Shown one piece after another: positions 11,601 to 23,600 of a stretch of 64,000 nucleotides of DNA (position 1 is its first letter; each line of letters begins with the position of its first letter). The notes under the pieces were generated by a model. It was given only the letters and a program-made list of their open reading frames with translations. It did not search any database and was not told where the DNA came from. This DNA is from Strix aluco (Eukaryota > Chordata > Aves > Strigiformes > Strigidae): assembly GCF_031877795.1 (NCBI RefSeq), contig NC_133948.1, positions 15,330,948 through 15,394,947 of the forward strand. The letters run 5' to 3'. A program made the position numbers and the translations under genes.

Positions 11601-14600
11601 ACTCTGCTGTAAAATGAAAATATCATTGTTTAGTCACTTTTCACTGGTTCAAGCTATCCAAGGGGAGAATGCCCTCACTGTGCTTTCTTATAACAGATTT
11701 ACACCAATCCCAAGGAACCGGAGGTAAGAAAGAGTCTTAATTAATCTCTGAGGCAACTGAAGGCATGGGTGAGTAGATTTGTATTCAGAGTGGACTTGTA
11801 GGCTTAAATTCTACCCTCACATAGCTGCTTGGTGACCCTGTTTCTCTTCTTCTGCCTTCACTCAAGAATGACAGCTCAGTGAGCTGGATTGTGATCAAAC
11901 GCTCCTACCAGGCACTAGGCTGTGGGCCTATCTAGGGCCTCAGGCAGGGATGTTAACAGGCAACTAATGGGCATGTTCACAATTTTGTTTTTCTTTCCCG
12001 AAGAGAAGAAACAGGAAGTTCAAAATAATTCTTTTATGAACCACGTTTTTAACAGCAGTGTTGAAAAGAGAGCTGTTTTTTCATGCAGAGAGGTTTAGGA
12101 CAGAAGTTAGGAATCACTTCAGACCTGGGATGTACGTGTTGCATAACGCCTGTCCCTATCCTTTCAGTGTTTTTGTTTTGTCTGGATCGAGCTGGGTAGT
12201 GTGATAGATAAGCAAGGTTCTGCATCCATGCTGTCTCCACAGAGCTGGGGAGAGAGCAAGAGTTTAGTCCGTACCAAGGCTGGGATTTGCGAGGAAGGCT
12301 CAGAGTTAAGGGCTCAGCTCAGCTCCTACTAATTGACCTCATTGCCTCTGGAAAAACTGAATTATAGGCATGGAATTGGACTACAATAGAGCCTTTCTCT
12401 GTGGTGAAGCAGTCTGTTCTTCCTAATTATTTTATTCTCTGAAATCATAGCAAATCCTTTCCTTTTAAATGGAAAATCATCTAGTTTTTTTTTATCTCCC
12501 CCAGAAAACTCTTGAGACCAGTGAAATTCAGCAACTTTTGCCCATGCAGCATTGTTTGTATTTCCTAGCAGGAAGAGTCCTTCAGGCCCTTGTCTCCGTA
12601 CAGAACTCTGGGCCAGGCTTTCTTTGACATTGCATCACCCGTGAAGCCTCACGTTCTTCCTTTTAGTAAGGGGGACGTACGTACATTGTGATGGTTGGCT
12701 AGCCCCGGTGCCTCCTTAGAGATTTAGGCCCACAGAGGAAGTGGAAGGAAGAAGCAGGAAGTTTGTCTTTTTTTGTGATTCTTTTAGTGCTAGGTAAGCT
12801 GTGGTGGTTAAGAAAATTTGCCAAAGCCTGTGCAAGCAATAATAGAGTTAAAGCTGTCATTGTGTCATTAAATTAATGACGTGCTCTGGCATAAAGAACT
12901 GCTAGGTTCAGTATGTGTCTTTAAACTTGTTATTGAAAGAGACCCATTTCTTCTTTTCCCCTCTCTTGTTAAATCTCTAGACAGTGACTGAACTGTATCA
13001 ATTCAAATTCAAGTACAAAAAGGAGGTGCCCCAGATGGACATCATCAGGTAATGCTTTGGTTTTATTTCTCAGAATTACACTGAAAACTATGTTCTTGAA
13101 GCATTAAGAAGAAACTACACTTTATGATTAGAGCGTGTCTGAGTTGCTAAGCAGCTGTAAATATCATGAGAGCTGAGGACGGTCACCCTACAGGATATGA
13201 ACTGCCGAGCTGATGAGCAGAAATGCTGTCACATAGCACCGTGAGGCACTTAAAGTGCACCAGAACTGAGTTAAAGACAATTTATAGAAATGGTGCCTAA
13301 TCAGGGCAGCGATGCAGAAACCAGCACTGTTGTTGAGCTTGCTACTGTCTCAACTAATAACCAGTGTTATTCCACTTTCACAAGAGAGCCTTGTGCTTTC
13401 AAATGAAGATTTTTCAGGTTTGATCCCTTTTACCATGATCCTGCACCCAGGATTTTTTTTCTCCTTGGGCATTTGCAAACACGTATTCTTCTTGAGCAAT
13501 CTTGCGTGGGTGACCTCAGAGAACTTTCGCTTATGGTGCCTGAGTTGATGCTGCAAAATGTGGGCAGGAAGCAGCAGCTTTTTGCATTTTTTTGTCTCTC
13601 TCTGTCTGTTAGATACTTTAAAGCTGTGTTTAGTAGGCCATAATCCTGTGTAGTTTAAAATAAATACTATCAAAGGCCGTTGGGTATAACCAAAGCAAAG
13701 AAAAATAATTAACCCAGTTCTAGTTTGCTTCTGCAGTTGCCGTTGGTGAAAGATGGATCTTTGGGCCTTGGATCCTGTCTGTACAGCAACAGAGCTCTGC
13801 TGTCTCGGATGCTTCTCAGGAGACTCCTCTGCAAAGCTCCTGTAGTGTGTCATTTGCTGCTCTAAACACATTGAAATAATTTGTAGTATGTGACAAAATG
13901 ATTTTCTGTTGGGAAAATCTGAACTATGTCTGAGTCTAGAGTGTCCTGTTGGCTGTACCTTCTGTTTCTGCTTTGAAGCTGCTGTCAGTTGTCCTCACTA
14001 CACTGAGGGGAAGAGGAGACCTTTGGGATTTAATAGATGGCTCTTGACTACTTTGATTTTTTTAATCAGCCGTAGTCAGATCAGTCATTAGTTCCTAGAA
14101 GTAACAACAGTCCCCAGATAGAACTCAGCATCCCTTGGTGTCCATCGTGCTGGCCGAGGAGAGGCTAAGTAATCTTGCTGTTGTGTTTCTATCTGCTCCA
14201 TCAAAATCTCATTACTGCTCCGAGGCTTCAAAGCCCGTGGCATCGGATTCCTGAGCTCTGTTCTGTTTCCTCAGTGACTGACACTGCTATCGCAGGATCA
14301 TGCGTGTGCCTGCAGTCATTAGTGAACTGACGTTCTGGCATTGATCAGAGTATTGTGTCATCTTTGTTATCAGCTCCTTCAGCTGATAACCCTGCTTTTA
14401 TACACCTGCAGCGTTTATTGTCATGTGCAAACTCCGAGTTAATCATTCTGGGAGAGATGTTTTGTGGGGCTGCATCATCATATTTGAAGGGTAAATGGAA
14501 ACTTTTTTCTAAATGATCCCTGCCTTATTTTAGATGGATTTTGGAGGAATTCCTTGCCATGGATCCCAGTCCTTCAAGAGAGGTTCAGTTCCTCACCTTC

Positions 14601-17600
14601 TACCTTTTGACACATGCCTGCATCAAATCCACGGTGTTATTCCTGTATTGAACCAGTACTCGACCTGTTAATTCCAATGGAAGTCTCACCTCTTTTTTTG
14701 CTTATACTCTTTCCCCTTACCATTTCTACTCTGCTAATCCCGAGACTTGTGAAGGTGATGTGTAAGAGAAGGCCTACCTTCTCTTTACTCCACCTTAGGC
14801 ATTGCCAGCATCTGTCCTCTCACTTGATGTACGTTTCTGAACATACAGGATTTCATCTAAAAGCACAGTGTGCTCAGCACAGTTTTGCTGTTGGCAGTTT
14901 GGAGCCTACCAAACCATGCCCTGCGTACCCTAGGATCCTGGTCAGGCTGTTCCACAGCCACTCCATTTCCATGACAAACCAAGAAGCTTCAATTGGAAGC
15001 GACACTGTACCTTCCAGTGGTTTAATCAGTCACATTTAGCCCTGGAATCTTCTGCTCTCTTAGCTTATGTACTGCTTTTGAAGCAACTTGGGATGATTGT
15101 GTTAGGGACCATCCAGCCAGTGGTCTTCCAGAGACGTAATGAAGGACCTACTTTTTTTTTTTTTTATGGCCCCTTCTCATAGAAAGGTAAGGAAGTTTAG
15201 GTTCCTTAGTCACACAGTGATTCATCTAGTCCATCTTCTACTGTCTAAAGTTAGCTGGCTGATCTGAGTTGCTCATCTCATCTACTTCTGTAGTCAAGAG
15301 GAACAAACTCCTCCAGAGGGCGATTCATCCCACTTCTGTTAGACGTTTATCTCAGTCTAGTCTGCTTGCTTAGACTAGCCAGCTGACATTTGGATGGGTG
15401 AAGGAGGTGAGAGGAATGCCCCTTAGTCACTTTTAAAAAATGTGCTTCTGAGCTAGTTTTTCTTACATGGAATTGAAGTGAGAACATGCAATTCACTTCT
15501 CTTCAAACTGCAAAATGGACTTGAAAATAGCCCCTGTGATGAATCGGCTTTATATGGGATTCTCACCTCATTCCTCTCATTCCTGAAATTGCTTAGGTGA
15601 AAGGCACTTGTTTTATGGTCCTTTGATCCAATTTAATCATGTTCAAACAAGTGAGTCATGACATTTGAATAATGGGGTCCAGTGCCCCAGCTACAGAGTC
15701 TGTTCAAATGTAAATGGCATGTCTCTTAGTTTAGAGCTGTTGTTTTGCTGATGCCACCCCATCCCTGGAGTCTGTTTCACTTCCCTGTTTATCTGGAAAT
15801 TACATAAAGGCATTGTAGCTTTGTCACTGCTGGATTCAGATGAGTCAGTGGGTGCTCTGTATTTGTAATGAGATCGTGAATATTCATGACTGAGGAAAAC
15901 AAATCTGTTATTCTTCTTCTGATTGTAGCAACCAAATGAACTTTGTGAATGGGGTGTGCAGCGAGGATGTTAAACAGGCCAGCAGGCTCCTGATCCGTAA
16001 ACTGTACCTGTTAATGCAAAACCTCGAGCCACTTCCCAATGACATTACCCTGACCATGAAACTCCTCTACTACAATGATGGTAGGTGGAGAACAGTGTGT
16101 GCTGTGGGGAAAAATTCCCTTTCCATCACTTTCTATAATAATCGTGAGCCCCTGTAAAGTAAATAGAGCATAGAGAGGTGAAATGGTAGAAGCTGTTAGC
16201 TGATAATAGTGAGAAATGGTGTAAAACACAGTAAAGCCTTCTGACACACGGGGATGGCAGATACTTTTTAAGAAAGGTTTCAACAATCCATGTAAGAAGT
16301 ACAGCCATGCAGTGTGAAAAGGAGACATCCTTCTCCTTTACTGTTGGGTTTTGGTTTTGTTTTTTTAAGGAACAGGCAATGTCAGGTTCTGCTTCAGAAA
16401 GTTGAGCACATTAGTGGTATCTCAGCATCCTAGTCATTCTTTCTTTGAGCTCCCTGATAACATTTGATCAGCTCACTTTTTCCTTTGCGTTCTCTCCCTT
16501 CTTCCTGAAAAAAACCCCAGAATATTTTTAGTAGTTGATGTTACTCGAGGCTGGTATACACTTGTTCTTTATAAATCAGATTAAGGAGAGATGGAACTCG
16601 ATTTCTCTGACATCAGTGGGTTCCTTCTCCCTGTGCAGTAACTCCCAAAGATTACCAGCCCCCTGGCTTTAAGGAAGATGGCAGCCCCGGTGACCTGTTT
16701 TTTGATGGCGATCCTGTCAACCTGAGAGTGGGGTCAGTCTCCACTGGCTTCCACCTCATGAAAGTGAGAGTGACAACTGAAAAGAAGAGAATGGGAACAG
16801 TTGAGAGCAACCTGATCCAGAAGAATGGCCCTACTGAGATCTCCCATCAAGGGTTAGACTGTGATGAAGAGGAAGAGGAGGGGAGCACAAAGGTACAGAA
16901 ATAGCTCTGTTCAGTTCTCACTGGAAAAATGGAGTTTATCTAGCAAAACTCTCCTTAAGAGAAACATTTTCTCTGAATCCTTGTTTAATAAGGGTTTCAG
17001 GTTGTGTGGGACAGCAGCGCTACAGCGGATTGAACGCTGAGGCTGGAAGTCCATAGACATAAAATTAATTTCATTCCAGGGTACCTACCGATTTTCTGAG
17101 TCTGGTGTGCTCTCCCAGAAGAGGGCAGTGACTGTACAGAGAGACCCGACACATGCGCGCGTGCACACACACACACGCACTTATACACAGACATGCACAA
17201 AATGGAGAAAACTGCAAACAATTTTGCATTTTCACTTGGTGTTTCTCAGGACTAAGCCACGTTCCGCTGTGTAGTTACATGGGATTCCTTCCACTTACCT
17301 CTAGGTATCTAGAAGTTGTGTGTTGTGTCTAATTTCTCTAGGCCCCCCCTCTGCGCTTAGTGGAGGAGGAGGCAGCTTTAGCAGGTGATTCGGGTAGTTT
17401 CCTTAGACACCAAGGTAGGGTCCTCTGGTGGGGCCTCTCTCAAACTGGCAGAAGGGGCAGCCTGGACTGGTAGCTCAGAGTTGAGAATTTCATTTTAGGT
17501 GGTCAGTACCAGGGAATAAACCCCAACATAATTAACTCCTGAAAACAGGAAGCCATTTAGGTCAGAATTGTCTCTTGTCTTAGAAAGTTTCTCTCTTGAA

Positions 17601-20600
17601 AGACCCATGGGCTTGAGAGAAGGAAGGCCTGGACACTGAGGAGCTGTGAAAATCTCATCCCTATTAGTGATGGGTTTATGGATTTACCCCCTGGGCATAG
17701 TTTTTAGGTTATGCTATTAAGACAAAACATCATTTGCTTTACAGAATCACCCCCTCCCTGTCAGAGCAGATTCAAGTGAGCGTGAAGAGGGCAAAAGTGA
17801 CACCCATCCAGGCTGGAAACCAGAATCATCTTTTTACCTTCAAGATACAGGTAAAGGCCTAGTTTCAAAACTGAAGGAGCTTGTGCTCATGACTGTTATC
17901 TAGCATAATAGTTAGGTTTTCTCACTTAGTTTGAAATGGGTGAACAGAGTTTGTTAGGCTGTTTGAATTTTGTGTCAGATCAGACTGAACTGTAATAGGG
18001 TTTGTTGTATGCTTGGTTTATTAACAGAAACATTCAAATTTTTATCAATATCTTTCCTCTTTATCTCAGCAGCTTTTTTCAGATATGGAGGAAATGCAGT
18101 TCATCAATACTGAGTAACATTATCTACGTTTTCACCAAAGCTCTTTTCCTTTAGCAGTTACAGTTTGATTTTGCTAATGACTTCCCTATGTAAAAACATA
18201 CATGCAAATACATGAAAAAAAGCCTTTTCTCTCACTTCAGTCAACCTAGCTTCTGATATACCATGCTGTATTTGACCTTTGAGCCTCTCAGATATAGCCT
18301 GTGGAACAATACCATCTAGTGACAAAATGGTAAATAGCATTCCTGAGATCTCCAAGCAGTGCAATAAAGAAGCTTGTCTGCCTATGAAGTCACCTTTCCA
18401 GGTCTTTGTCCTGCAGATTCTCCGATGACTAATAAGGGGTGAACTCATACTGTCACCTTTTCCACTCTGGGGATATTAACTGCATCTTCCTCCTCTAACC
18501 AGCTGCCTGTTTTCATGAAACTGAGGCGCTTTGGGACCCCCATCAAATTTTATTGAAACTGTCTAATAAGGTCAATAGTTATTAGTCAGAGGACAGCTCC
18601 CCTCCTTCCCCATGCGCACACACACTTGGACAGAGCATATGCAGGCATAAGCTTTGTTTTCTTAGAAACCAGGTTAAAATGGAGTTTAAGTATAATTGAT
18701 AGGAACTGCTGCAAGTTGATGTGTTGCACATTCAGATGACACTTTATTCTGAAATCTATTTCCAGGAATAAACTGCCAGTGTTGGCAGTGCTCGAGAGCA
18801 ATGGTTATGCTATTTCAGGTCAGGCATGGGATTTTGCTACAGTGGTTTAGTCAGGCTTCTGGATTATTTTTTTTTTCAATCAAATACAGGGTTTTAACTT
18901 CGGACCTAATTTTGATTTTGGATTGTAGGTGGAAAGAAGACGACAGGAATAAAGGAAATGGGCAGGATGTCTTGCTCAAGGGCATCTCAACAGGTGAGGA
19001 AATTTTAGTGGCTCTAAGATACACCAGGCAAGGTGGAATTCATTGCCACGGAACATTATGTCATCTAGGATGGCACAAGATTCAACTAACAGTGCATTTA
19101 TTGTGCAGTAGCAAAATACAGAGAGGCTACAAAGTATTAGGGCATAGGGATATAAGCATGAACTAGCATTTAGGAAGAAACTTTCCACAGTCAGCTTATT
19201 TCATGCATCCAGTACAAGAATTTTGTACTGTTCTCTGGAGTTGGCCCTTGTGATTTACACATGCAGACTAAATGTGTCGCTGTCCCAACCGGGATGGTTT
19301 TGGATTAAAATTTTGTATTGAAATCACCACCCTGTTTTAGGTTTGAAGGGTTTGTCTGTCTGTTGCCTAACATGGTCTTCACTTCTCCTTTCTTGCTTCC
19401 AGACTATCTTTACGTGTGAGTCACAGGTACTTACTGGATCCTATCCCTTTTTGGCTACCTCTCTAGGATAGAAAGAATTATCCCCTGGAGGTGCTGATCT
19501 CTTTTTCAGTGGTTGTTGGGGCAACCCAAAGAACTAGGGTAGACCAGACTTAATTTTAGATAAGTAAAGTTATGTGAAATTAATTCCATCCTGAAGGCTG
19601 CCCAGCCCAAACCCTGAGTCAGAATCAAGAACTTGAATTCATGGGCTTGTGCAGAGGTTTTTTTCAGTGACAGGGCAAATCTTTCAATACCACCAGACTT
19701 GCCACTTGATCCTCCTCCCATTCAAATTAGTTGAAAATCGTGTGAGCTTGAATGTTCAGAAACTGAATCTTTACAGGATAAGTTAATGAGAGTAGGAAAT
19801 TGCTACTAAAATTTTCCCCGCCTCTGTTGAAAAGAATCCCGGGGTGTCTAACCCAGACAGCAACTGGAGACTACAACTTAACGTGTCATTCAAAAGGCAT
19901 CTGTGAAGTATTTGCCTTGACTGTGGATCTTAGAAATGAACTTCTGTGCCTAGGCTGGTATTTTTCAAACTTTAACCACATTTTTTTTTGTGTCACATCC
20001 TCCAGTTTCCTTCTGATCATTGTTTATTCTGTTGTCTGTGTGAAAACAGGAGCCTTTTTTGTTTGTAACTCATGGTTGTCCCACTGATTCATGCTCTGAC
20101 ATTCTTTCGGGTCTGTCACGATTGTAAGCAGAGCACCAGACACCTCTCTCTTGCAGCATGTGAATTTCATTAGAATACAGTAGCAATAGTGAGAGTGTCT
20201 GAAGGTGGTGGAAACAGCATTAGTTGCTGAAAAATGGAAGAGTCACTTTATCCATTGTACGTTTCCAAAGACTTTAAAAAAAATAATCCCAGGCCCTCTG
20301 CCTGGTAGATTCTGCATGACAGAGGGTTTTTTTTAATGTATTCTTTGATACTGTTTTTTAAACCATCACCGCTCAGAAGTTGGCTAATATTTCAGTCAGT
20401 TTAGGGAAAAATGCAGTTAAGTCACTAGTTTAAAAGTGCAGATCATCATTGTAAAGCCAGCACTAATAAAAATTTGACACTATTTTCCATATGAGAGGGA
20501 CTTTCCCTTCTTTTCTGAGGGAAGTGGTTAAAACAAGTGACCATTGTCTATTCCACTTGAATCAGGAAGCCAAACTGGTGAGTGAAGTTTGTCTTAAAAA

Positions 20601-23600
20601 ATGAGGACAAGCTTGAGTGGATGGGAAGTTTGAATTAGGTGTTATCTAACGGGGTCAAGTACAGGTAAGGTGGGTAGAAGTAGTCCTGTTGGGGTATGAA
20701 TGCAAACACCTTGTTGCTATCCAGACTACAGTGCAGTCAAGAAACAGTGTTTTCCAACTGCTAGGTGTGTTCAGAGAAGCTCTCTGTTTTAAAGAGCTGT
20801 AAGGTCTCTTGTTTTCTCCTGGATTTCAGAGTTTAATTAGCCCGGTCTGTGAGGGGCCTTGGGGAACAACGTAGCCTGGGCTGTGGAGGTGTCGCTTTGT
20901 TGGGGCGGACATGAGTCCTTAGACTTGCTGTGCTAGCGTGTGACTTTGAGTGTTAGGTTTTTACCAGAAGATCCCTTTGAACTAGCTGATGGAGTGATCG
21001 CTCACGTACCAGCACTGCCGAAAGGGAGCGAGCAAGACTGGGTGGCGAGGAACGGGCAAAGAGGGGCTGGGAGGGAGTCCTGCCCTTCTGGTGGCAATGC
21101 AGTGTTAGCTGTTCAGCTGTCCATGGGGCAGACCTCAGGGACTTGGGTTTAAAGGTGCTCTCTGTACAGTTAAACGTTCAGGCCGAGATTTTCAGAACTA
21201 AATAAAACAATTTGGAGCGTCCCAGAGTTTGATATCAGCACAAGGACTTGATATTGAAGAAGTGCTGAGTTCAGAAATGGTACCCACAGTCACAAGCTGC
21301 TTTTGGAAATGTGAACGAGACCATTCCTGCTCTTCATCTGAACTGCTTTATTCCTTCTGATTCCTTGGTTTTCAAAAATAAAAACTGTGCTGTTGGAACT
21401 GAGTTTATTGGTCATTATCTTCGTGACCTATAGCTCTTCAGGAAAACCAGGAATGAAGGTATTAAAGGCTTATTTTTATCTAATCGACATGGGAGAGTCA
21501 AAGGATGCGGATCTGCCAAAAGAGAAGCAGCTATTCCTGTCCAGTTAGAACTGTGACTGGCCTTCAGCGATGGCCACGCAGAGTCTCTGACAGAGGGCTT
21601 TTCAGATTGGAGAAAAATTTACATGTACTCAACTGGCTTGTTATCTGCAATCTCATGATTGATGATACTTAGGATCAAATGAGAGATTGCCCTTTCCCAG
21701 CAAAGCATCTCTGTACTTAATCATCCAGAGTTAGACACCAGCATGTAAATTAGCCTACCTCTGCTGACTTCGGGAGAGTTTTTCTGATTGCATCAGCCAA
21801 GGATTTGGCTCGGTGTGCTGTCTTTATGCGTCTTGCTACTTTCCACTGGCATTCTAGGAGTTGTGAAGAGTTGGGTAAAATAGGGAATTGCTGCCCATTG
21901 GTTTAGCTTATAGAAATCTGCTGATGAGAATGGGGTCCTGCACTGAACTTAAGATAGTTTTTTGAATTCTTCAGCATACTCCTTTATCCACTTGTGAATC
22001 CTTTAGTGTTCTTGGTCTGCAAATTGGTTTTGGTCAGCTTTGTCTTCATGTGAGCAAACACGTTGCAGCGGAATGAGATTGGAATGAAACAGAACTAGAA
22101 GATGAGTAAAATCTGACCATGTGGACGCCTCTGCAGGGTTTTATCTCCCATCAGGAAGCTGTGGGCTGAAGTTCTGGGGTGGTCCTTAGAGCACAGAGTC
22201 TCACTGCAGTGACGCAGCCGTGCAGAGAGCCCTGAATCGCCCCTGACCGAGCCTGCGCCAGAGCTGGAAATGGTGTGGCCGTATCAGCACAACACAAGTC
22301 AGCTCTGCCTCCCAAGTTTCTGGCTTCATTAACTAAGCTCCAGACACTGCTTATGCTACTAGATTGCTGTGGGACATGAGGAAGTGTTGACACTTGGCAT
22401 TGTGTGGACATACCACTTTGGATCAGTGATAGCTCAGGGATCTCTGCACTGCGATTCACTGCCTGCTGTAGGCATACTCCTGCCATGCGGATTAGCTCTC
22501 TTAACAGGAGCTGTCTGAAAGTTAGATGTCTAGGGAGAGACTCATACCTAAATGTTGTAAATCAGTGCTGTTTTAGACCTCAGAGGACAGCCTGTCTGGC
22601 CTCCAGCTGCTGCTCCTCACGTAGAAGACTTGGCTACCTGGCCATGTCCTCTTTCTCCGAGGGACTGTGGCAGCGATGGAAGCCGGTCTGAACGCAGTCG
22701 TTCATGGATAGCAAATTGTGAGTAATATCTGTTGTGTTTGCCAGAGATCAGTGTCCTGTTGGTGCCCAGGACCATGGGTACCCTGATGGAGGTTCTTGTG
22801 CCTTTGCTGAGCTTCCGTGTTGTACATAGCTTCTGTCTGAAAGTGAAGGTCAGCACAAGTGGATTCAATTGCAGAATAACAGCTTGGAGATCAAGACCTT
22901 TGTTGTCTGATTTTTCCCAGGCAAACCACTTTTAAAATTGCCATGACAGAAAGCAGTTGAAGGGTGAAGCCTGCCATTTGCAGAGCAATAGAAAAGCATT
23001 TTTCTGTGGCAATGTCATTATCTTGAACTTTTGCAGAAAAGAAAAAAAAGGAAGGTTTATCTCTAACTGTCTATCAAGAGAGCTGTATCTGATGAGAAGT
23101 TCCCAGAACATTTTCTCCTCCAAACCAGCTGAGGCTACACAGACCCAAACAATGAAGAGAAAGATTCAGAGATGAGCTTGCCTCTCTCCTTCCTGTGAGC
23201 TCAGGCCATTCTGGGAGGAGTGAGACAGGGAGGTCAGGAAATTCCTGGCTTCTCTCAATTCACGTCAGATCCTTAGCTGTATCTTGGGGCCATTCATCCC
23301 TTGCATGAGTTATCCCAGTCTAGTGTGCAGGAAACGGTTTCCTAGTGATCTCTTCATTCAGAGGTGAGGCCCATCACCCTGCGGATCCGGGGAGATTTAA
23401 CCCTTGCGCCCTCAGATTCCCTGACAGCTACCCCAGAGACATCCACGGGAAGATGTGGAGCTTCCACGCTGGCTGCCTTTGCATATGTTCATAATGTACA
23501 TGCTAGGAACCAGACCCTCTAAAGAAATCTGCATAAATTAATGTTGGACGGGTCTGGGATCCCATGAGGGCCCAAGCTGGGTAGCAGCCTAGTAGGCAGA

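Noticed and set aside
13350-13871. Minus-strand open frame of 173 codons in a HORMAD2 intron
   Set aside because: No recognisable domain, no splice context, and it lies antisense inside an intron of a real gene.
17155-17190. CA/CG dinucleotide tract in a HORMAD2 intron
   Set aside because: It is short and interrupted; it supports nothing beyond a minor simple repeat.
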